Shown here in pieces: positions 5,609 through 7,023 of a stretch of 7,023 bases of DNA. A model generated the notes under the pieces. That model saw nothing but the letters and a program-made list of their open reading frames with translations, made no database searches and was not told the DNA's origin. A program made the position numbers and the translations under genes. Within the stretch, counting starts at the first letter, position 1. Each line of letters opens with the position of its first letter. The DNA comes from Gammaproteobacteria bacterium (GTDB lineage: Bacteria > Pseudomonadota > Gammaproteobacteria > S012-40): assembly GCA_029879945.1 (NCBI GenBank), contig JAOUPJ010000194.1:1-7023 (forward strand). Reading direction: 5' to 3'.

Positions 5609-6721
5609 CTATACAGTTTGTTCCGGGAACAAATCCGGGTTAAACCGATAGTTGTTCATAAAGTCTTTCAAGATCTTTTTAAAGTATTGCTTGTTCTCTT
5701 CCAGCATTTCCATCGGCTCGAACAGTGAGTAATTGCCGTGGCTCAGTACGTTGATCAGACGTGCATGAACAACGCCTTCCGGGTCATCGTCGTCTTGCTT
5801 GATGCAGGCGGAAAAGTTATTGAAGCCGTGAAACGAGGCGGCCTTTTCGAGGATACCGCGCAGCATATTGAAGTGATAGGTATAGAGCTGGCCCAAATCC
5901 GCCGCGTCACGTAGATCTTTGAGCAGGGCCACGTGGTGGAAGAATGGCGTTGCGCCGGTATAGCGCAGGGTATATTCGCCCGTGGCGGCGTCAATGCTCA
6001 GAAAATAGGGTTGGGCCTTTCGTGTCTGTGTCAGTTCGTTCCACATCACATTGAAGAACAGGGTATGGTGCGAGGACAACACGACCTTGATCTTATTGTT
6101 TTTATCGCTCAGCAACTGCGCCAGATGGCTGGCCACGGCAATGGCATTGTTGTCGTCCAGTGAGGAAATCGGGTCGTCGATGTAGATATACTTCACCCAC
6201 CGATAGGCCTCTTGCTCATCTACCGCCAGTTGCGCGACGGCGAGGAAGAAACACCAGACGAAAATATTTTCTTCACCGCGCGACACTTTTATGTGCTCGA
6301 TGGTTTGGCTGGTATCCCCCTCCTTCACTTCGCGCACAAAGGTGACCGTCCAATCGTCGTAGTCGATGGCAAAATCGAAATCCGCATAGCGCTGCAACAG
6401 CGGGCGGATGCGGTTTTCCATCTCCAGTTCCTGCATGCCGCTAAAGAAACGGGAAGCCTTATTGAGCCGCATTACCCGCTGGCTGTCGTTATTCAGGTCG
6501 TTATCCCAGGTGAAGAGGTCTTCGGTGTAGGCGTTGAAATAGAGGGTATCGCGCGCATCATCGTTTTTTCCTGCTTCTTTGAATGCCATGGACAGGCGCG
6601 TCTTACCCGTGCCGTTATAGGCGTAGAGCAGGACAAAGCGTTTTTCGTCCAGGTCGGTGCGCAAACGGGTGACCAGATCAGCCATAGATGGAAAGCGGTG
6701 AATGGTCGGCTGGTTGCTCAC
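5609..6721 (-). CDS. prrC: PrrC-like anticodon nuclease with ABC-type ATPase domain
   Basis: PrrC-type proteins cut a tRNA at its anticodon (lysine tRNA in E. coli PrrC) and stay silent while bound to an intact type I restriction complex; a phage restriction inhibitor releases them. Visible in the 370 residues are Walker A YNGTGKT (35-41), the conserved NAYTEDLFTWDNDL (63-76), an ABC signature-like VSRGEE (146-151), Walker B YIYIDD (178-183) and an H-loop SSHH (216-219). In the C-terminal domain, Arg288, Glu292 and His328 match the spacing of the PrrC nuclease triad (Arg320, Glu324, His356 in E. coli PrrC, from memory). Length is close to PrrC (about 396). GTG 6721 overlaps the hsdS stop (GTGA), with GAGGTGG upstream, so it is translationally coupled. 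The tRNA target cannot be read from sequence; a related ATPase without nuclease activity is the alternative. Confidence 0.78.
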   Translation of the reverse strand: MSNQPTIHRFPSMADLVTRLRTDLDEKRFVLLYAYNGTGKTRLSMAFKEAGKNDDARDTLYFNAYTEDLFTWDNDLNNDSQRVMRLNKASRFFSGMQELEMENRIRPLLQRYADFDFAIDYDDWTVTFVREVKEGDTSQTIEHIKVSRGEENIFVWCFFLAVAQLAVDEQEAYRWVKYIYIDDPISSLDDNNAIAVASHLAQLLSDKNNKIKVVLSSHHTLFFNVMWNELTQTRKAQPYFLSIDAATGEYTLRYTGATPFFHHVALLKDLRDAADLGQLYTYHFNMLRGILEKAASFHGFNNFSACIKQDDDDPEGVVHARLINVLSHGNYSLFEPMEMLEENKQYFKKILKDFMNNYRFNPDLFPEQTV

Positions 6722-7023
6722 CCGTCCACCTCATCCGGTGTCGGAAAGAGCTGCTGCATCAGGCCTTTTTTATGGGCCTTGAGGGCGTCGAGTTTTTGGG
6801 CTTGAGAGCTGATAAGGTCGTCGACGGAGGAGAGGCAGTCGGCGATTTTTTGTTGTTCAGGGGGTGAAGGAAATATTATTTCAATTCCTCTAAGATTGTC
6901 GTTGTACAGTCTTGCAATAGTATTATTGTCAGTCACCCATTTAGTTCTTTGATAGATATAGGCTAAAAAAGCATTTGAGACGAGACTTTCATCATTATCA
7001 AGCCAGACAATGTTCGAATCTTG
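6718..7023 (-). CDS. hsdS: type I restriction-modification specificity subunit HsdS, C-terminal part
   Basis: HsdS reads the split DNA target of a type I system and holds the HsdM (and HsdR) subunits together. Only the last 101 codons are in the window; the frame is open to the right edge. The C-terminal end of the second target-recognition domain is followed by the hallmark conserved segment PSPPEQQKIADCLSSVDDLI and a helix SSQAQKLDALKAHKKGLMQQLF that forms the coiled-coil spacer. An in-frame GTG at 6936 is internal, not the start. TGA 6720-6718 overlaps the GTG of the PrrC-like gene. The recognition part (6860-7023) is more AT-rich than the downstream genes, as is usual for exchanged recognition domains. 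Confidence 0.95.
   Translation of the reverse strand, partial: QDSNIVWLDNDESLVSNAFLAYIYQRTKWVTDNNTIARLYNDNLRGIEIIFPSPPEQQKIADCLSSVDDLISSQAQKLDALKAHKKGLMQQLFPTPDEVDG

Noticed and set aside
6212..6805. 197-codon plus-strand frame opposite the PrrC-like gene
   Set aside because: It is antisense to a gene with clear ATPase motifs and shows no family features of its own.
308..7023. Second copy of the ssrA 3' end (attR) or a CRISPR array
   Set aside because: I found no repeat of the T-arm/CCA sequence and no regularly spaced direct repeats with unique spacers.

Overview
The window looks like the left end of a genomic island that entered the 3' end of the tmRNA gene of a gammaproteobacterium. The host inference rests on three things. 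The tmRNA tag reads ANDDNYALAA, a form I associate with Pseudomonas and other non-enteric gammaproteobacteria. There is a REP-type hairpin of the GTTCCCACGC...GCGTGGGAAC kind. The genes have moderate GC content and ordinary bacterial codon use. I cannot name a genus.

Layout. Positions 1-307 are the 3' part of ssrA (tmRNA) on the + strand, ending in CCA and followed by a strong terminator at 340-366. Five copies of (G/C)TTACCCC at 395-469 then lead into a P4-type tyrosine integrase (471-1634, +). All its catalytic residues are readable, but an in-frame TGA at codon 125 interrupts it. A 91-base convergent gap (1635-1725) follows, in which I see nothing. The rest (1726-7023) is one minus-strand operon, read right to left: hsdS (partial, cut by the window edge), a PrrC-like anticodon nuclease, rhuM-like gene 2, rhuM-like gene 1 and hsdM. 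Spacing is tight throughout, with GTGA and ATGA overlaps. No hsdR is in the window; if present it probably lies beyond the right edge.

How the genes work together. HsdM and HsdS would form the modification core of a type I restriction-modification system. In characterised loci a PrrC-type nuclease is held silent by the type I complex and cleaves tRNA when a phage disables restriction. This would be a two-layer phage defence, with two RhuM-family proteins of unknown function in the middle. The order is unusual: hsdS comes first and hsdM last, with three accessory genes between them.

The most striking structure is inside the two rhuM genes. At exactly the same codons just after the predicted DNA-binding domain, each carries a 27-bp near-perfect palindrome. 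The outer CAGT...ACTG ends are shared. All eight inner paired positions differ between the genes, yet remain complementary in each. Also notable are two mini-ORFs, upstream of rhuM2 and of rhuM1. Each copies the first codons of another gene in the operon (rhuM1 and hsdM respectively) and then runs into a REP hairpin. They look like scars of insertion or deletion that assembled this operon.
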